From Poseidonibacter lekithochrous (GTDB lineage Bacteria > Campylobacterota > Campylobacteria > Campylobacterales > Arcobacteraceae): a DNA stretch of 64,000 bases. The stretch's first letter is position 1; every line of letters begins with the position of its first letter. Below, one piece after another: positions 36,850 through 46,266 of this stretch. Under the pieces are notes generated by a model. That model ran no database searches, was not told where the DNA came from, and was given only the letters and a program-made list of their open reading frames with translations. The stretch spans positions 682,001-746,000 of the forward strand of contig NZ_CP054052.1 of assembly GCF_013283835.1 (NCBI RefSeq), written 5' to 3'. Position numbers and translations under genes: made by a program.

Positions 36850-36968
36850 AATATTACCCTTAAGTTTTTTTATTAGTATAGACAAATCAAGAATTTTATT
36901 CTCTATCTTATATTTCATTTTTATTATCTTATATTGCTTATATTCTTATCTTGTGTTATAGTAAAGTT

Positions 36969-37838
36969 ATGAAAAGAGATACAAAACACCAAAGAGCACA
37001 AATAGTAAATAAAACTTTAAACTATATATATAGATATATTAATACAGATATTTCTTTAGATGAACTAGCAAAATTAAATAGTGTTAGTAAATACCATTTT
37101 CATAGAATATTTAAAGAAGAAACAGACGAGAATATTTTTGAAAAAATCACTTCGATCAGGCTTCAAAAGGCAGCAAACCTTCTTATTACTGATAATTATT
37201 CAACAATCACTAATATTGCTAACTCTTGTGGTTATGCTTCTCACACTTCATTTATTAAAGCATTTAAAAAACGTTTTACATACACTCCTAGTCAATGGAG
37301 AAAAGGTGCTTTTAAAAACTTTACTAAAAACAAATTCGATATAAATGAAGAAACAATAAAAAATTTTGAGGGTTTAGAACCAAAAATAAAAGTTATCCCA
37401 CAAAAGACATGTGCATATATTAGATTAAAAGGTTATAACGAAGCAAATCTTATAAAAGTATGGCAAAGACTATTGGCATTTGAATATCAAAGTGATCTAA
37501 AAAATAGTACGCAAATTGGAATTTACCATGATAGTACTATTATGATTCCATATGATGAGTGTAATTATATTGCAGCACTTGAAGTTGATGATAATTTTGA
37601 GTCTACTAACTCAATAAGTAAATTAAAGATTTATGAGTCTTTATGTGCAGTTTTTCATTATGAAGGCAAATATGGAGATATAGAAAGACTTATGATATAT
37701 ATTTATCAATATTGGATGCCAAATAGTGGATATGAAGTTGTAACTTTACCTGCATATGCAGTATTTTCTAAAAACCACTATTTAGAAGAGAATGATACTT
37801 TTAGTTTAGATTTTTATGTTCCAATTAGAGTTGTTTAG
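36969..37838 (+). CDS. AraC-family regulator with GyrI-like domain
   Basis: A 289-residue regulator: two helix-turn-helix motifs (about 20-105; DISLDELAKLNSVSKYHFHRIF, then NIANSCGYASHTSFIKAFKKRFTYTPSQWR) and a C-terminal GyrI-like/SbmC ligand-binding domain (about 118-289). I use the ATG at 36969; an earlier in-frame start adds a few unconserved residues. Such proteins often sense small amphipathic compounds. Confidence 0.87.
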   Translation: MKRDTKHQRAQIVNKTLNYIYRYINTDISLDELAKLNSVSKYHFHRIFKEETDENIFEKITSIRLQKAANLLITDNYSTITNIANSCGYASHTSFIKAFKKRFTYTPSQWRKGAFKNFTKNKFDINEETIKNFEGLEPKIKVIPQKTCAYIRLKGYNEANLIKVWQRLLAFEYQSDLKNSTQIGIYHDSTIMIPYDECNYIAALEVDDNFESTNSISKLKIYESLCAVFHYEGKYGDIERLMIYIYQYWMPNSGYEVVTLPAYAVFSKNHYLEENDTFSLDFYVPIRVV

Positions 37839-37861
37839 TAATGAGATTACTGTAAAACTAA

Positions 37862-38018
37862 AAAAGGGGAAAGACACCTGTCTTTCCCCTTTTTTTATGT
37901 GATTTAAATATATTCCGATACATTTAAATATTACTATATAGTAAATTAATTTGATAATTTTACAACAATGTTAAGTGAAAGTCCTTCGTGTCATTAGCAC
38001 CTCCGTTTTACTTTTGCT
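37862..38018 (-). ncRNA. Candidate small RNA or mini-ORF transcript
   Basis: On the minus strand an extended -10 box is followed by a strong Shine-Dalgarno GGAGGTG (38004-37998), an ATG at 37994 with a seven-codon frame (MTRRTFT, stop at 37971), an AT-rich stretch and a strong terminator. The predicted transcript is about 155 bases and stands alone between the convergent AraC gene and the end of the kinase operon. It may encode the heptapeptide, or use the ribosome-like site for regulation. Confidence 0.5.
37866..37896. terminator. Strong bidirectional terminator
   Basis: GGGGAAAGACA and TGTCTTTCCCC form an 11-bp stem with a CC loop, flanked by A-run and T7. It ends the AraC gene on the plus strand and the candidate small RNA on the minus strand. 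Confidence 0.9.
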
Positions 38019-38024
38019 ATTGAC

Positions 38025-38033
38025 ATTATAACA
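38025..38033 (-). promoter_or_regulatory. Extended -10 promoter of candidate small RNA
   Basis: TGTTATAAT on the minus strand, an ideal extended -10 box for this phylum, 37 bases after the kinase stop codon. Confidence 0.6.
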
Positions 38034-38069
38034 TTATTTTAACTGAAGAAAAAATAAAACGAAAAAAAA

Positions 38070-39599
38070 CTACTTATTTAACAAGGGTAATTTAATAGTA
38101 AAACAAGCTCCGCTGTAACTTGAATTTTCTTTTTTATATGCAATATTTTTAACTTCTATTGAACCTTCCATACTGTCATTTATAATTCTATGAGTCATGA
38201 AAAGCCCTAATCCCGTACCTTGTGCATTATGTTTTGTGGAAAAATATGGCTCAAATAATTTGTCAATAATTTTATTTTCAACACCTTTTGCATTATCATA
38301 AATTTTTAAATATCCATATTTATCATCTTTATTTAATTCTATAAATATTTTTTTATCTTCGATATTTTTTTCTATTAAAGCATCTTTTGCATTTGAAATT
38401 ATATTAACAATTGCTTGAATTAACTCATTTGGATAACCTTTTAGTACAATATCTTCAGAATTATTCTCTATATGAATTTGAATATGATGTGTTTTTATTA
38501 TTCCATCTAGTAGTGTTAAGTCTTTTTGAATAATATCTTGTAGGGAAAATACTCTTTTTTCTTTATCATCTTTAATAAAGTTTTTAAAGTCATCAATAGT
38601 TTGTGATAAGTGATTTGTTGTATGAACTATTTGATCCACTGATTCATTAAAAAAATCATCTGTTAATCTGTCTAGTTCTTTATATAGTTTCATACCACTA
38701 GCCGTTGTACAGATAATACTTAGTGGCTGTCTCCATTGATGTGCTATATTTGCAATCATTTGACCCATATCAGCCATTTTTGCTTGTCTTGCTAATAATC
38801 TATCTTTTTCTTTTAAGTTAGAGATATCAATAATTGTAGAAATTCTTCTTTTTTTATTATCTAATAAAATTGACTGCCCACTTGCAAATGCAGGAAAAGA
38901 AGAACCATCTTTTTTCTGAAAGTTAATTTCATATGTTCTTAATTCATCATGGTTTAAATTAATTAATACTAAATCCTTACTGTCATTAGCAATTAAATCT
39001 AATAAGGGTTTCCCAATAATTTCATTTTTGTTTTCATAACCAAGTAAAGACATTCCTAAAAGATTAACGTTTCTACATATGAAGTTTTCATCAGAGATTA
39101 TAATTCCCTCTGTTAGGGCATTAATAATTCTTTCAATTTCATCATGTTTTTCTTCTAATTGGATATTTTTATTTTCTAACTCTTTTTTTGCTTTTTCAAG
39201 TTTATAATTTGTTTGGCTTAATAAAGTAGTATCATAAACATAAACAATTGCAATTTCTTCTTCTAAATCAAAAGGAGAAATAGTGATACTTTGTTGCATA
39301 TTATAAAAAATAGAGTCTGTGATTTTATTTAGTTTTACATCAAATAAAAACCTATTTTGTTCTGTATTGTAAAAAGTAGATGAGTTTAGTTTTAGACTTG
39401 TTTTTACTTTTCTTTTTAAAATCTTTATATTTATATTAGGATAAAAATCAACTATATTTTTATCTATGATTTCTTCAACTTTTATTTTTGTATGAATTTC
39501 AAGCCATCTATTCCATAATTTAACATTTAGGTCTTTATCAAGTAATAAAATACCACTATTAATACTTTCGCAGATTAGATTAAATTTATCGTTGTACAT
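38070..39599 (-). CDS. Soluble PAS sensor histidine kinase
   Basis: A 509-residue kinase without membrane segments: PAS-like domain (about 5-120, with GILLLDKDLNVKLWNRW), coiled coil, second PAS (about 155-265), HisKA with AHQWRQPLSII (His near 293) and ATPase domain with NIISNAKDALIE, DNAKGV and GTGLGLF. It is third in an operon after a CheY-like and a CheC-like gene, so it probably phosphorylates that CheY. Confidence 0.9.
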   Translation of the reverse strand: MYNDKFNLICESINSGILLLDKDLNVKLWNRWLEIHTKIKVEEIIDKNIVDFYPNINIKILKRKVKTSLKLNSSTFYNTEQNRFLFDVKLNKITDSIFYNMQQSITISPFDLEEEIAIVYVYDTTLLSQTNYKLEKAKKELENKNIQLEEKHDEIERIINALTEGIIISDENFICRNVNLLGMSLLGYENKNEIIGKPLLDLIANDSKDLVLINLNHDELRTYEINFQKKDGSSFPAFASGQSILLDNKKRRISTIIDISNLKEKDRLLARQAKMADMGQMIANIAHQWRQPLSIICTTASGMKLYKELDRLTDDFFNESVDQIVHTTNHLSQTIDDFKNFIKDDKEKRVFSLQDIIQKDLTLLDGIIKTHHIQIHIENNSEDIVLKGYPNELIQAIVNIISNAKDALIEKNIEDKKIFIELNKDDKYGYLKIYDNAKGVENKIIDKLFEPYFSTKHNAQGTGLGLFMTHRIINDSMEGSIEVKNIAYKKENSSYSGACFTIKLPLLNK

Positions 39600-39602
39600 G
39601 AA

Positions 39603-40220
39603 TTAAAACTCGTCTAAAATTTTATTTATAGCTTTTTTAATATATAAAATTGATTCATCAGTTGCTAGCATTAATAATTGCCCATGAATATTTTGTTCTG
39701 CAAATTTTAATTCAGTTGCAATAATAATCACTTGACCATAATTTTCAATCATATTATCTTCAAGTTCATTAGCATCTTTAATTACAGTAATTGAGGGAGG
39801 TGCAAAAGTTGCATAAGAGTTCATTTCACTTATAAGAGAACTAATAGTTGTTGATGATAATATATTTGTAATTTCCAAAACAACATCACTTATTTCTTCA
39901 TTTGATAATTCACCATCATGAACTAAATCAAACTCTTTTGTCATATTTGTAGCAGATTCTTTATTTACAATAAAAAGGTTTTCTCCATTAAAGTCACCAT
40001 TTATTAATTGTGAACATACAAAATAATCTGAACCATCTAGTTGATTATTCAAATATTCTTTTAGTTTTTTTACATCAATAACTTTAATATTTGGTATTGC
40101 TAATGTAGCAAAAGCATCTATAATATCTGCAATTGCTGAACTAGCTGAACCATAAGCAATATTCATTAATTCTTGAAGACAATCTCTTTCATCTTCATTT
40201 AATTGAATATTATAGTTCAT
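39603..40220 (-). CDS. CheC/CheX-family phosphatase
   Basis: A 205-residue protein with ERDCLQELMNIAYGSASSA near the N-terminus (the CheC-type E-x2-N helix with Glu16 and Asn19) and a second, related DVVLEITNILSSTTIS block near 109 where Glu and Asn recur. Both sites look able to dephosphorylate a receiver. It overlaps the preceding CheY-like gene by 11 bases and precedes a kinase by three. Confidence 0.87.
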   Translation of the reverse strand: MNYNIQLNEDERDCLQELMNIAYGSASSAIADIIDAFATLAIPNIKVIDVKKLKEYLNNQLDGSDYFVCSQLINGDFNGENLFIVNKESATNMTKEFDLVHDGELSNEEISDVVLEITNILSSTTISSLISEMNSYATFAPPSITVIKDANELEDNMIENYGQVIIIATELKFAEQNIHGQLLMLATDESILYIKKAINKILDEF

Positions 40221-40578
40221 TGTTGAATCTTTTTAATACTTCTTTCATACTTTCTGGATTAACTGGTTTTTTAATAAAACCTAAGGCACCTAAACTAGAA
40301 ACTTTTTCCATTGAGCCTTTTTGAATATCAGCAGAAATAACAATTACTTTTGCTTTATTATTAATATTAATAATTTTTTCTAGTGCTTCAAAGCCATCCA
40401 TAATTGGCATTGTTAAATCTAAAAAAACTAAATCTGGATTTTCTTTTTCATAATTTTCAACTGCTTCTAAACCATTTGAAGCCTCGATAATTTGGTCTTC
40501 TTCTGGTAACAGTTGCTTTAATGTTCTTATTACTAATTTTCTAGCAATTTTTGAATCATCTGTAACTAAAATTTTCAT
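40210..40578 (-). CDS. CheY-like response regulator
   Basis: A 122-residue single receiver domain with Asp54 in VFLDLTMPIMDG and the conserved Lys in FIKKPVNP. First gene of a receiver-phosphatase-kinase operon, so a complete phosphorylation and dephosphorylation cycle is encoded together. Confidence 0.9.
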   Translation of the reverse strand: MKILVTDDSKIARKLVIRTLKQLLPEEDQIIEASNGLEAVENYEKENPDLVFLDLTMPIMDGFEALEKIININNKAKVIVISADIQKGSMEKVSSLGALGFIKKPVNPESMKEVLKRFNNEL

Positions 40579-40742
40579 TAATAACCTTACATAACTTAGT
40601 AATAATAGTTTATCATAAGTTATTTAAAACTTAAAGCTTTAAGAATAGATATCATTAAAAATTTTATAATTTGAAATATCTTTAAATCTTATTTGTAACT
40701 ATGCTTTGATAGAATGTGTAAAATTAAAGCCTTGGATTAGAA

Positions 40743-41516
40743 ATGAAAGAAAAATTAATTGAGATTGTAAAAGAAGCTGGTGAGATTTTAAAAGATGGAT
40801 ATTTCTCAAAAAAAGATGTTACTTTTAAAGCAACAAAAGACATGGTTACAAAATATGATGTAGCTGTAGAAAACTTTTTGAAAAAAAGATTTTTAGAAGA
40901 GTTTAGAGATTTTAATGTAATTGCAGAAGAATCAGATAATACAGATTTAGAATTTAATAATTCAATTATTGTAGATCCAATTGATGGAACAACAAATTTT
41001 GTAAATAAAGTACCTCATACTTGCATTTCTGTTGGGGTTTATAAAGATAAAAAACCATTTATAGGAATAGTATATAATCCAATTTTAGATGAATTATATA
41101 CAGCTGTTGTAGGTGAGGGTGCTTATTTAAATGATGAAAAAATCCAAGTTAGTGATGAAAACGATTTCCAAAAATCTCTTTTATCTACGGGTTTTCCTTA
41201 CAGTAATGCAACAAATCAAGATGATTTAAATGATGTAATTAAAAAAATGAAAGACATATTACCAAGATGTCAAGATATCAGAAGATTAGGTTCTGCTGCA
41301 ATTGATTTATGTTTTGTAGCACGTGGTACTTATGAAGGTTATTATGAAATGAATTTAAAAGCATGGGATGTAAGTGCTGGTTTAATTATTTTACAAGAAG
41401 CTGGAGGAGTGGTAACAACACTAGATGGTAGTGATTATACATTATTTGAAGACAAATATATTGTTGCTTCAAATAATCATATTCATGATGAATTAATATC
41501 TAGTCTAAATCTATAA
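40743..41516 (+). CDS. suhB: Inositol monophosphatase family protein
   Basis: A 257-residue metal-dependent phosphatase. Metal ligands are in AEESD (near 65), VDPIDGTTNFV (about 79-89) and the late WDVSAGLIILQEAGG. The substrate may be inositol phosphate or another sugar phosphate; the symbol is by family resemblance. The 3' end overlaps the convergent gene by 17 bases. Confidence 0.87.
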   Translation: MKEKLIEIVKEAGEILKDGYFSKKDVTFKATKDMVTKYDVAVENFLKKRFLEEFRDFNVIAEESDNTDLEFNNSIIVDPIDGTTNFVNKVPHTCISVGVYKDKKPFIGIVYNPILDELYTAVVGEGAYLNDEKIQVSDENDFQKSLLSTGFPYSNATNQDDLNDVIKKMKDILPRCQDIRRLGSAAIDLCFVARGTYEGYYEMNLKAWDVSAGLIILQEAGGVVTTLDGSDYTLFEDKYIVASNNHIHDELISSLNL

Positions 41517-42111
41517 AATACTCATTTTGTAAATGTTCCAGAGAATTCTGGTGCATTTGCATATATTTATTATCTATGTCTTTATTACATTTGTAAAACT
41601 CAATTCCATTTATTATTTTAACTATTGAAAAATCTTTTTTATCTCCATAAGGACTTAACTCTTCAAACATTTCTATATATTTGTCTTGATAATTATTAAG
41701 TGAATTATCATGGAAGTTTTCTCTAAAAGTAGAATTATTTATAATTTCAATTTTGTTTTCACTTTCATCATTAACAGCAGGACATAAGGTATCAATATAA
41801 ATATTATTATCTATGTGACTACTTAAAGGATAGTTTTTACAAATTGAAGATCGTTTATCATAAATACTGCATTTTGAATCTTCTAGAAATCGACAAAAAT
41901 CTTTTCCATTTGTTAGTAAAATTACTGGTTTTATATATCCAAGTTCTCCAAAAAGAAATAGAATTGGATAGTTTTCATATACCCCTTCAAAATCACTTAG
42001 AATTATTTGGGCATAAATTGTTCCTTTTCTTCCATCACAGCAGTTAGCTTCACATGAAGCACAAGAAGAAAAAGTATATTTTTGATTAAGTGTTGTTACA
42101 AATTGTTTCAT
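41500..42111 (-). CDS. YkgJ-type cysteine cluster protein
   Basis: A 203-residue protein with CASCEANCCDG (about 17-27), then FCRFLEDSKCSIYDKRSSICKNYP (about 72-95), the cysteine arrangement of the YkgJ/UPF0153 family, thought to bind zinc or an iron-sulfur centre. The C-terminal 80 residues lack known features. Confidence 0.82.
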   Translation of the reverse strand: MKQFVTTLNQKYTFSSCASCEANCCDGRKGTIYAQIILSDFEGVYENYPILFLFGELGYIKPVILLTNGKDFCRFLEDSKCSIYDKRSSICKNYPLSSHIDNNIYIDTLCPAVNDESENKIEIINNSTFRENFHDNSLNNYQDKYIEMFEELSPYGDKKDFSIVKIINGIEFYKCNKDIDNKYMQMHQNSLEHLQNEYFIDLD

Positions 42112-42228
42112 GACTATTTTTATAATATTAAAATTAAAAAAGCACTTAAAATAAAAATTTATTTAAAACAAATTCCTTATCTCTAATAATATTAACTATT
42201 ATCAAGCATTTTTTTAGCAACTTTTAAA

Positions 42229-42234
42229 TATAAT
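42229..42234 (+). promoter_or_regulatory. -10 box of glmS
   Basis: TATAAT 35 bases before the glmS start, in an AT-rich spacer with no clear -35 box. No glmS ribozyme-like structure is apparent. Confidence 0.45.
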
Positions 42235-42268
42235 CTTGGATTAAAAATTTAGTATAAGGTATTTATTA

Positions 42269-44071
42269 ATGTGTGGAATTGTTGGTTATGTAGGTAAAAA
42301 TGATACGACTAAAATACTTCTTGAAGGACTAAAAGAACTTGAATACAGAGGTTATGATTCTGCTGGAATTGCAGTTTTAAACAATGATAAAATTGATGTA
42401 TTCAAAGCTTTAGGAAAACTTCATAATTTAGAAGAAAAAGTATCATCTAGTGCTACATCTGACTATATCTTAGGTATTGGTCATACAAGATGGGCAACTC
42501 ATGGGAAGCCAACTGAGTTAAATGCTCACCCACATTTGGGAGAATACTCTTATGTAGTTCATAATGGAATTATTGAAAACTATAAAGAACTAAAAGATGA
42601 ATTAATAAATAAAGGTCATAAATTTGTATCTCAAACAGATACAGAAGTAATTGTTCATTTATTTGAAAATTATAATAATGACTTAAACGATACAACAAAA
42701 GCTTTTGAAGCAACAATAGCAAAATTAGAAGGTGCATTTTCAATTCTTTTAATTACAAAAGCAGATCCTTCTAAAATCTTCTTCTTTAAACATGGAAGCC
42801 CATTAATTGTGGCACGTGGTAAAGAAGAGAATGAAGCTTTATTCTCTTCATCTGATGCTCCATTAATTGGCCTTGCTTCTGATGTAGTTTATTTAGAAGA
42901 TGGAGTTGGTGGTGTAGTTACAAATGGAAATATTGAATTTTTCACTGATGATTATTCATGGTCAACACTTCCAACGTCTAAGCAATTTGCACAAAAAGAT
43001 GGGTTTAGATTCTTTATGGAAAAAGAGATTTATGAACAAAGTGATGTTGTAAGTGATTGTATGCTTGGAAGAATTCAAGATGAAGAGATTTTATTTGATG
43101 AAATTAATGAGTCTTTAATTGATGGAATTAATGAAATAAAAATTTGTGCATGTGGAACTTCTTATCATGCAGGATTAACAGCTTCATATCTTTTTGAAAG
43201 ACTATCAAAAGTTAAATGTAATGTAGAAATTGCAAGTGAATTTAGATATAAAGATCCTTTATTAACAAAAGATACTTTGTTTATAGTTATTTCTCAAAGT
43301 GGTGAAACAGCAGATACTTTAGAAGCTTTAAAAATGGCAAAAAACGCCGGTTTAAAATCTATTGTTGTTTGTAATGTTGATAACTCATCAATGACAAGAA
43401 CCGCAGATGCTACAATTTTAACAAGAGCAGGAATTGAAAAAGGTGTTGCTTCAACAAAAGCTTTTTCAACTCAAACTGTAGTTTTATGGATGTTAGCTTT
43501 ATATTTTGCAAAAGCAAAAAAAGTAATAACAAGTGAAAAACTAGAATCTGAAATTCATGCATTAAGAGAAGTTCCTCAATCTTTAATTATTGATGATAAA
43601 ATGCATGAGAAAACAAAAAGATTATCCAAAAGGTACCTACATGGTCATGGTTTCTTCTTTATTGGGCGGGATGTATTTTTCCCTCTTGCTTTAGAAGGAG
43701 CTTTAAAGCTTAAAGAAATTTCATATTTACATGCTGAGGGTTACCCAGCAGGTGAAATGAAACATGGTCCAATTGCATTAGCTGATCCAGAGCTATTTAC
43801 AATTGCACTTATGCCACAAAATTTACTTTACGATAAAATAAAATCAAATGTTGAGGAATTAAGTGCTAGAGATAGTACTATTTGTTCTATATCACCGCTT
43901 GACTTTGAATTAAGTGATGACTTTATAAAAACTAAGAAAACTGATCATTATATGTTAGAATTTTTTGAAATGTTAGTTGCTTTACAGCTTCTATCTATGG
44001 AAATATCAGTTAGACTAGGAAATGATGTTGATATGCCAAGAAACTTGGCAAAATCAGTAACTGTAGAATAA
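42269..44071 (+). CDS. glmS: Glutamine-fructose-6-phosphate aminotransferase
   Basis: A 600-residue enzyme making glucosamine-6-phosphate for peptidoglycan and lipopolysaccharide. Cys2 (MCGIVGYVG) is the glutaminase nucleophile after Met removal; HTRWATHGKP and the GIIENY block complete that domain. Two SIS isomerase domains follow (CGTSYHAG, SQSGETADT) and the C-terminus ends DVDMPRNLAKSVTVE, as in all GlmS. Confidence 0.97.
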   Translation: MCGIVGYVGKNDTTKILLEGLKELEYRGYDSAGIAVLNNDKIDVFKALGKLHNLEEKVSSSATSDYILGIGHTRWATHGKPTELNAHPHLGEYSYVVHNGIIENYKELKDELINKGHKFVSQTDTEVIVHLFENYNNDLNDTTKAFEATIAKLEGAFSILLITKADPSKIFFFKHGSPLIVARGKEENEALFSSSDAPLIGLASDVVYLEDGVGGVVTNGNIEFFTDDYSWSTLPTSKQFAQKDGFRFFMEKEIYEQSDVVSDCMLGRIQDEEILFDEINESLIDGINEIKICACGTSYHAGLTASYLFERLSKVKCNVEIASEFRYKDPLLTKDTLFIVISQSGETADTLEALKMAKNAGLKSIVVCNVDNSSMTRTADATILTRAGIEKGVASTKAFSTQTVVLWMLALYFAKAKKVITSEKLESEIHALREVPQSLIIDDKMHEKTKRLSKRYLHGHGFFFIGRDVFFPLALEGALKLKEISYLHAEGYPAGEMKHGPIALADPELFTIALMPQNLLYDKIKSNVEELSARDSTICSISPLDFELSDDFIKTKKTDHYMLEFFEMLVALQLLSMEISVRLGNDVDMPRNLAKSVTVE

Positions 44072-44079
44072 TAATCGAC

Positions 44080-44112
44080 TTGCTGTTGTATTTGTTATTT
44101 TTTTAACAGCAA
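44080..44112 (+). terminator. Weak hairpin after glmS
   Basis: TTGCTGTT and AACAGCAA form an 8-bp stem around a 17-base T-rich loop between glmS and metK. It may terminate or attenuate; no T-run follows. Confidence 0.35.
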
Positions 44113-44168
44113 AAATGTAATTAAAAATAATGGAAAACAAAAATGGAAAACCTAGAAGGAAAACAAAG

Positions 44169-45377
44169 ATGGAAAACAAAAAACAATATTTATTCACTAG
44201 TGAAGTAGTAAGCCCAGGACACCCTGATAAGTGTGCTGATATTATTGCTGATTCAATTGTTGATAAACTAATTATTGAAGATAGTGAAAGTAGAGTTGCT
44301 TCAGAAGTATTTGTTGCAGGAAAAAACATCGTAATCGGTGGAGAAGTTAAATCAAACTGCAAGTTATCTAATGAAGAGTATGAAACACTAGTTAAAGACG
44401 CATTAGCGAAAATTGGTTACGATGGTAAATCAGCTTTTACTAAAGAACAATGTTTACACCCAGATGACGTAAATGTACAAGTATTATTAAATCAACAATC
44501 TCCTGATATTAATCAAGGTGTTGATCAAGAATCTGGTGAAATAGGTGCTGGAGATCAAGGTATCATGTTTGGATTCGCTTCAACTGAAACTGCTGATTTC
44601 ATGCCTGCTGCTATTACTTATGCAAGAATGTTAAGTGATAAAGTATATAATTATGCTTTAAATCATAATCATAAGTTAGGTGTTGATATTAAAACACAAG
44701 TTACTGTTGATTATGGAACAAAAGCAAACTTTGAAAATTGTAAGCCTCAAAAAATTCATACTATAGTTGTTAGTGCACCATCTGTTGATGGTATGCCAAT
44801 TACAGAAGTTCGAGAATTAATCCAAGGATTAATTGATGATACTGGACTTCCAGTAGATATGTATAATAAAGAAGATACAATTATTCACATTAACCCAACA
44901 GGTAGATATGTTAATCATTCATCATTACATGATTCAGGACTAACAGGAAGAAAACTAATTGTTGATTCATTTGGTGGATATGCACCTATTGGTGGTGGAG
45001 CTCAAAGTTCAAAAGATTATACAAAAGTTGATAGATCAGGATTATATGCTGCTAGATGGTTAGCAAAACATATTGTTGCTGCTGGTCTTGCTGGAAAAGC
45101 AAATGTTCAAATTTCTTATGCAATTGGTGTAGCTAAACCAACATCAGTGGCAGTAGATACAATGGGAACATATACAAAATATGATGATGATAAATTATCA
45201 GAATTCGTTTCTAATGAATTTTCTTTAACTCCTAAATGGATTACAGATAAATTTAATTTAGATAAACCAAGTGAAGAATCTTTCCTTTATGCAGATGTTG
45301 CATCAAGAGGACAAGTTGGTCAAAGTGACTATCCTTGGGAAAAATTAGACGAATTAGAAAAATTTAAAAATTTATAA
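44169..45377 (+). CDS. metK: S-adenosylmethionine synthetase
   Basis: A 402-residue enzyme making SAM from methionine and ATP. Motifs: GHPDKCADIIADSI near the N-terminus, GAGDQGIMFGFA and GGGAQSSKDYTKVDRSGLY. I start at 44169 (AAGGA ten bases before it), which places GHPDK normally. An in-frame ATG at 44130 would add 13 Asn/Lys-rich residues. The nine bases ATGGAAAAC occur three times here (44130, 44143, 44169), a small duplication of the start region. Confidence 0.95.
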   Translation: MENKKQYLFTSEVVSPGHPDKCADIIADSIVDKLIIEDSESRVASEVFVAGKNIVIGGEVKSNCKLSNEEYETLVKDALAKIGYDGKSAFTKEQCLHPDDVNVQVLLNQQSPDINQGVDQESGEIGAGDQGIMFGFASTETADFMPAAITYARMLSDKVYNYALNHNHKLGVDIKTQVTVDYGTKANFENCKPQKIHTIVVSAPSVDGMPITEVRELIQGLIDDTGLPVDMYNKEDTIIHINPTGRYVNHSSLHDSGLTGRKLIVDSFGGYAPIGGGAQSSKDYTKVDRSGLYAARWLAKHIVAAGLAGKANVQISYAIGVAKPTSVAVDTMGTYTKYDDDKLSEFVSNEFSLTPKWITDKFNLDKPSEESFLYADVASRGQVGQSDYPWEKLDELEKFKNL

Positions 45378-45396
45378 ATTATAAAAAGGCTTAGAT

Positions 45397-46266
45397 ATGG
45401 ATTTAAAGAATTTATTTAGCAAAATTTCTTTTGACAGCGGTTCAAAAGAACAACCTACTAAAAAAGATGCTCCTTCTCACTGGGTTAAATGTCCAGAGTG
45501 TAGTGCACTGATGTTTTTTAAAGAGGTTGAACATCAAGATAACATTTGTCCAAAATGTAACTTTCATATGAGAGTTGGGGCAAAAAGAAGAATAGAGATA
45601 TTAACTGACAAAGATAGTTTTGTTGAATATGATGCTGATTTAAAACCAAACGATCCTTTAAAATTTGTTGATAAAACTTCATATAAGAAAAGAGTTGAAC
45701 AAGCTGTTAAAAAAACAGGTAGAACTTCATCAGTAGTTAGTGGTGAAGGTACTATTAATGATTTAGCAGTACAAATTGTTGTATTTGATTTCTCATTTAT
45801 GGGTGGTTCATTAGGTTCAGTTGAAGGTGAGAAAATTGTTAGAGCAGTTAATCGAGCAATTGAAAAACATCAAGGTTTAATTATCGTTTCTGCTTCTGGA
45901 GGAGCTAGAATGCAAGAGTCTACTTTCGCTTTAATGCAAATGGCTAAGACATCTGCTGCATTAAAAAGATTAGATCATGCTAAGCTTCCTTATATTTCTG
46001 TATTAACGGATCCTACTATGGGTGGTGTATCTGCATCATTTGCATTCTTAGGTGATATTATTATGGCAGAACCAGGTGCTTTAATTGGATTTGCAGGTCA
46101 AAGAGTTATTAAACAAACTATTGGTGCAGATTTACCTGAAGGGTTCCAAAGAGCTGAGTTCTTACTTGATAAGGGTTCAATTGATATGGTAGTTAATAGA
46201 TCAGAAATGAAAGAAACATTATATGATTTATTAAAAATGTTCAAAAAAGAGAAAATTGCTAATTAA
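45397..46266 (+). CDS. accD: Acetyl-CoA carboxylase carboxyltransferase beta subunit
   Basis: A 289-residue subunit for malonyl-CoA formation. The N-terminal four-cysteine zinc ribbon is CPECSALMFF and CPKCNFHM (about 29-53); the crotonase-fold domain has GGSLGSVEGEK, SASGGARMQES and DPTMGGVSASFA. AccA is not in the window. It shares the TAATG junction with the next gene. Confidence 0.96.
   Translation: MDLKNLFSKISFDSGSKEQPTKKDAPSHWVKCPECSALMFFKEVEHQDNICPKCNFHMRVGAKRRIEILTDKDSFVEYDADLKPNDPLKFVDKTSYKKRVEQAVKKTGRTSSVVSGEGTINDLAVQIVVFDFSFMGGSLGSVEGEKIVRAVNRAIEKHQGLIIVSASGGARMQESTFALMQMAKTSAALKRLDHAKLPYISVLTDPTMGGVSASFAFLGDIIMAEPGALIGFAGQRVIKQTIGADLPEGFQRAEFLLDKGSIDMVVNRSEMKETLYDLLKMFKKEKIAN

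Noticed and set aside
37081-37344. 87-codon frame inside the AraC-family gene
   Set aside because: Out-of-frame shadow of the DNA-binding domain, Leu/Ile/Lys-rich, without a start signal.
42112-42268. glmS ribozyme upstream of glmS
   Set aside because: The 157-base spacer is almost purely A/T with no conserved ribozyme core visible; that element is mainly from Gram-positive bacteria.
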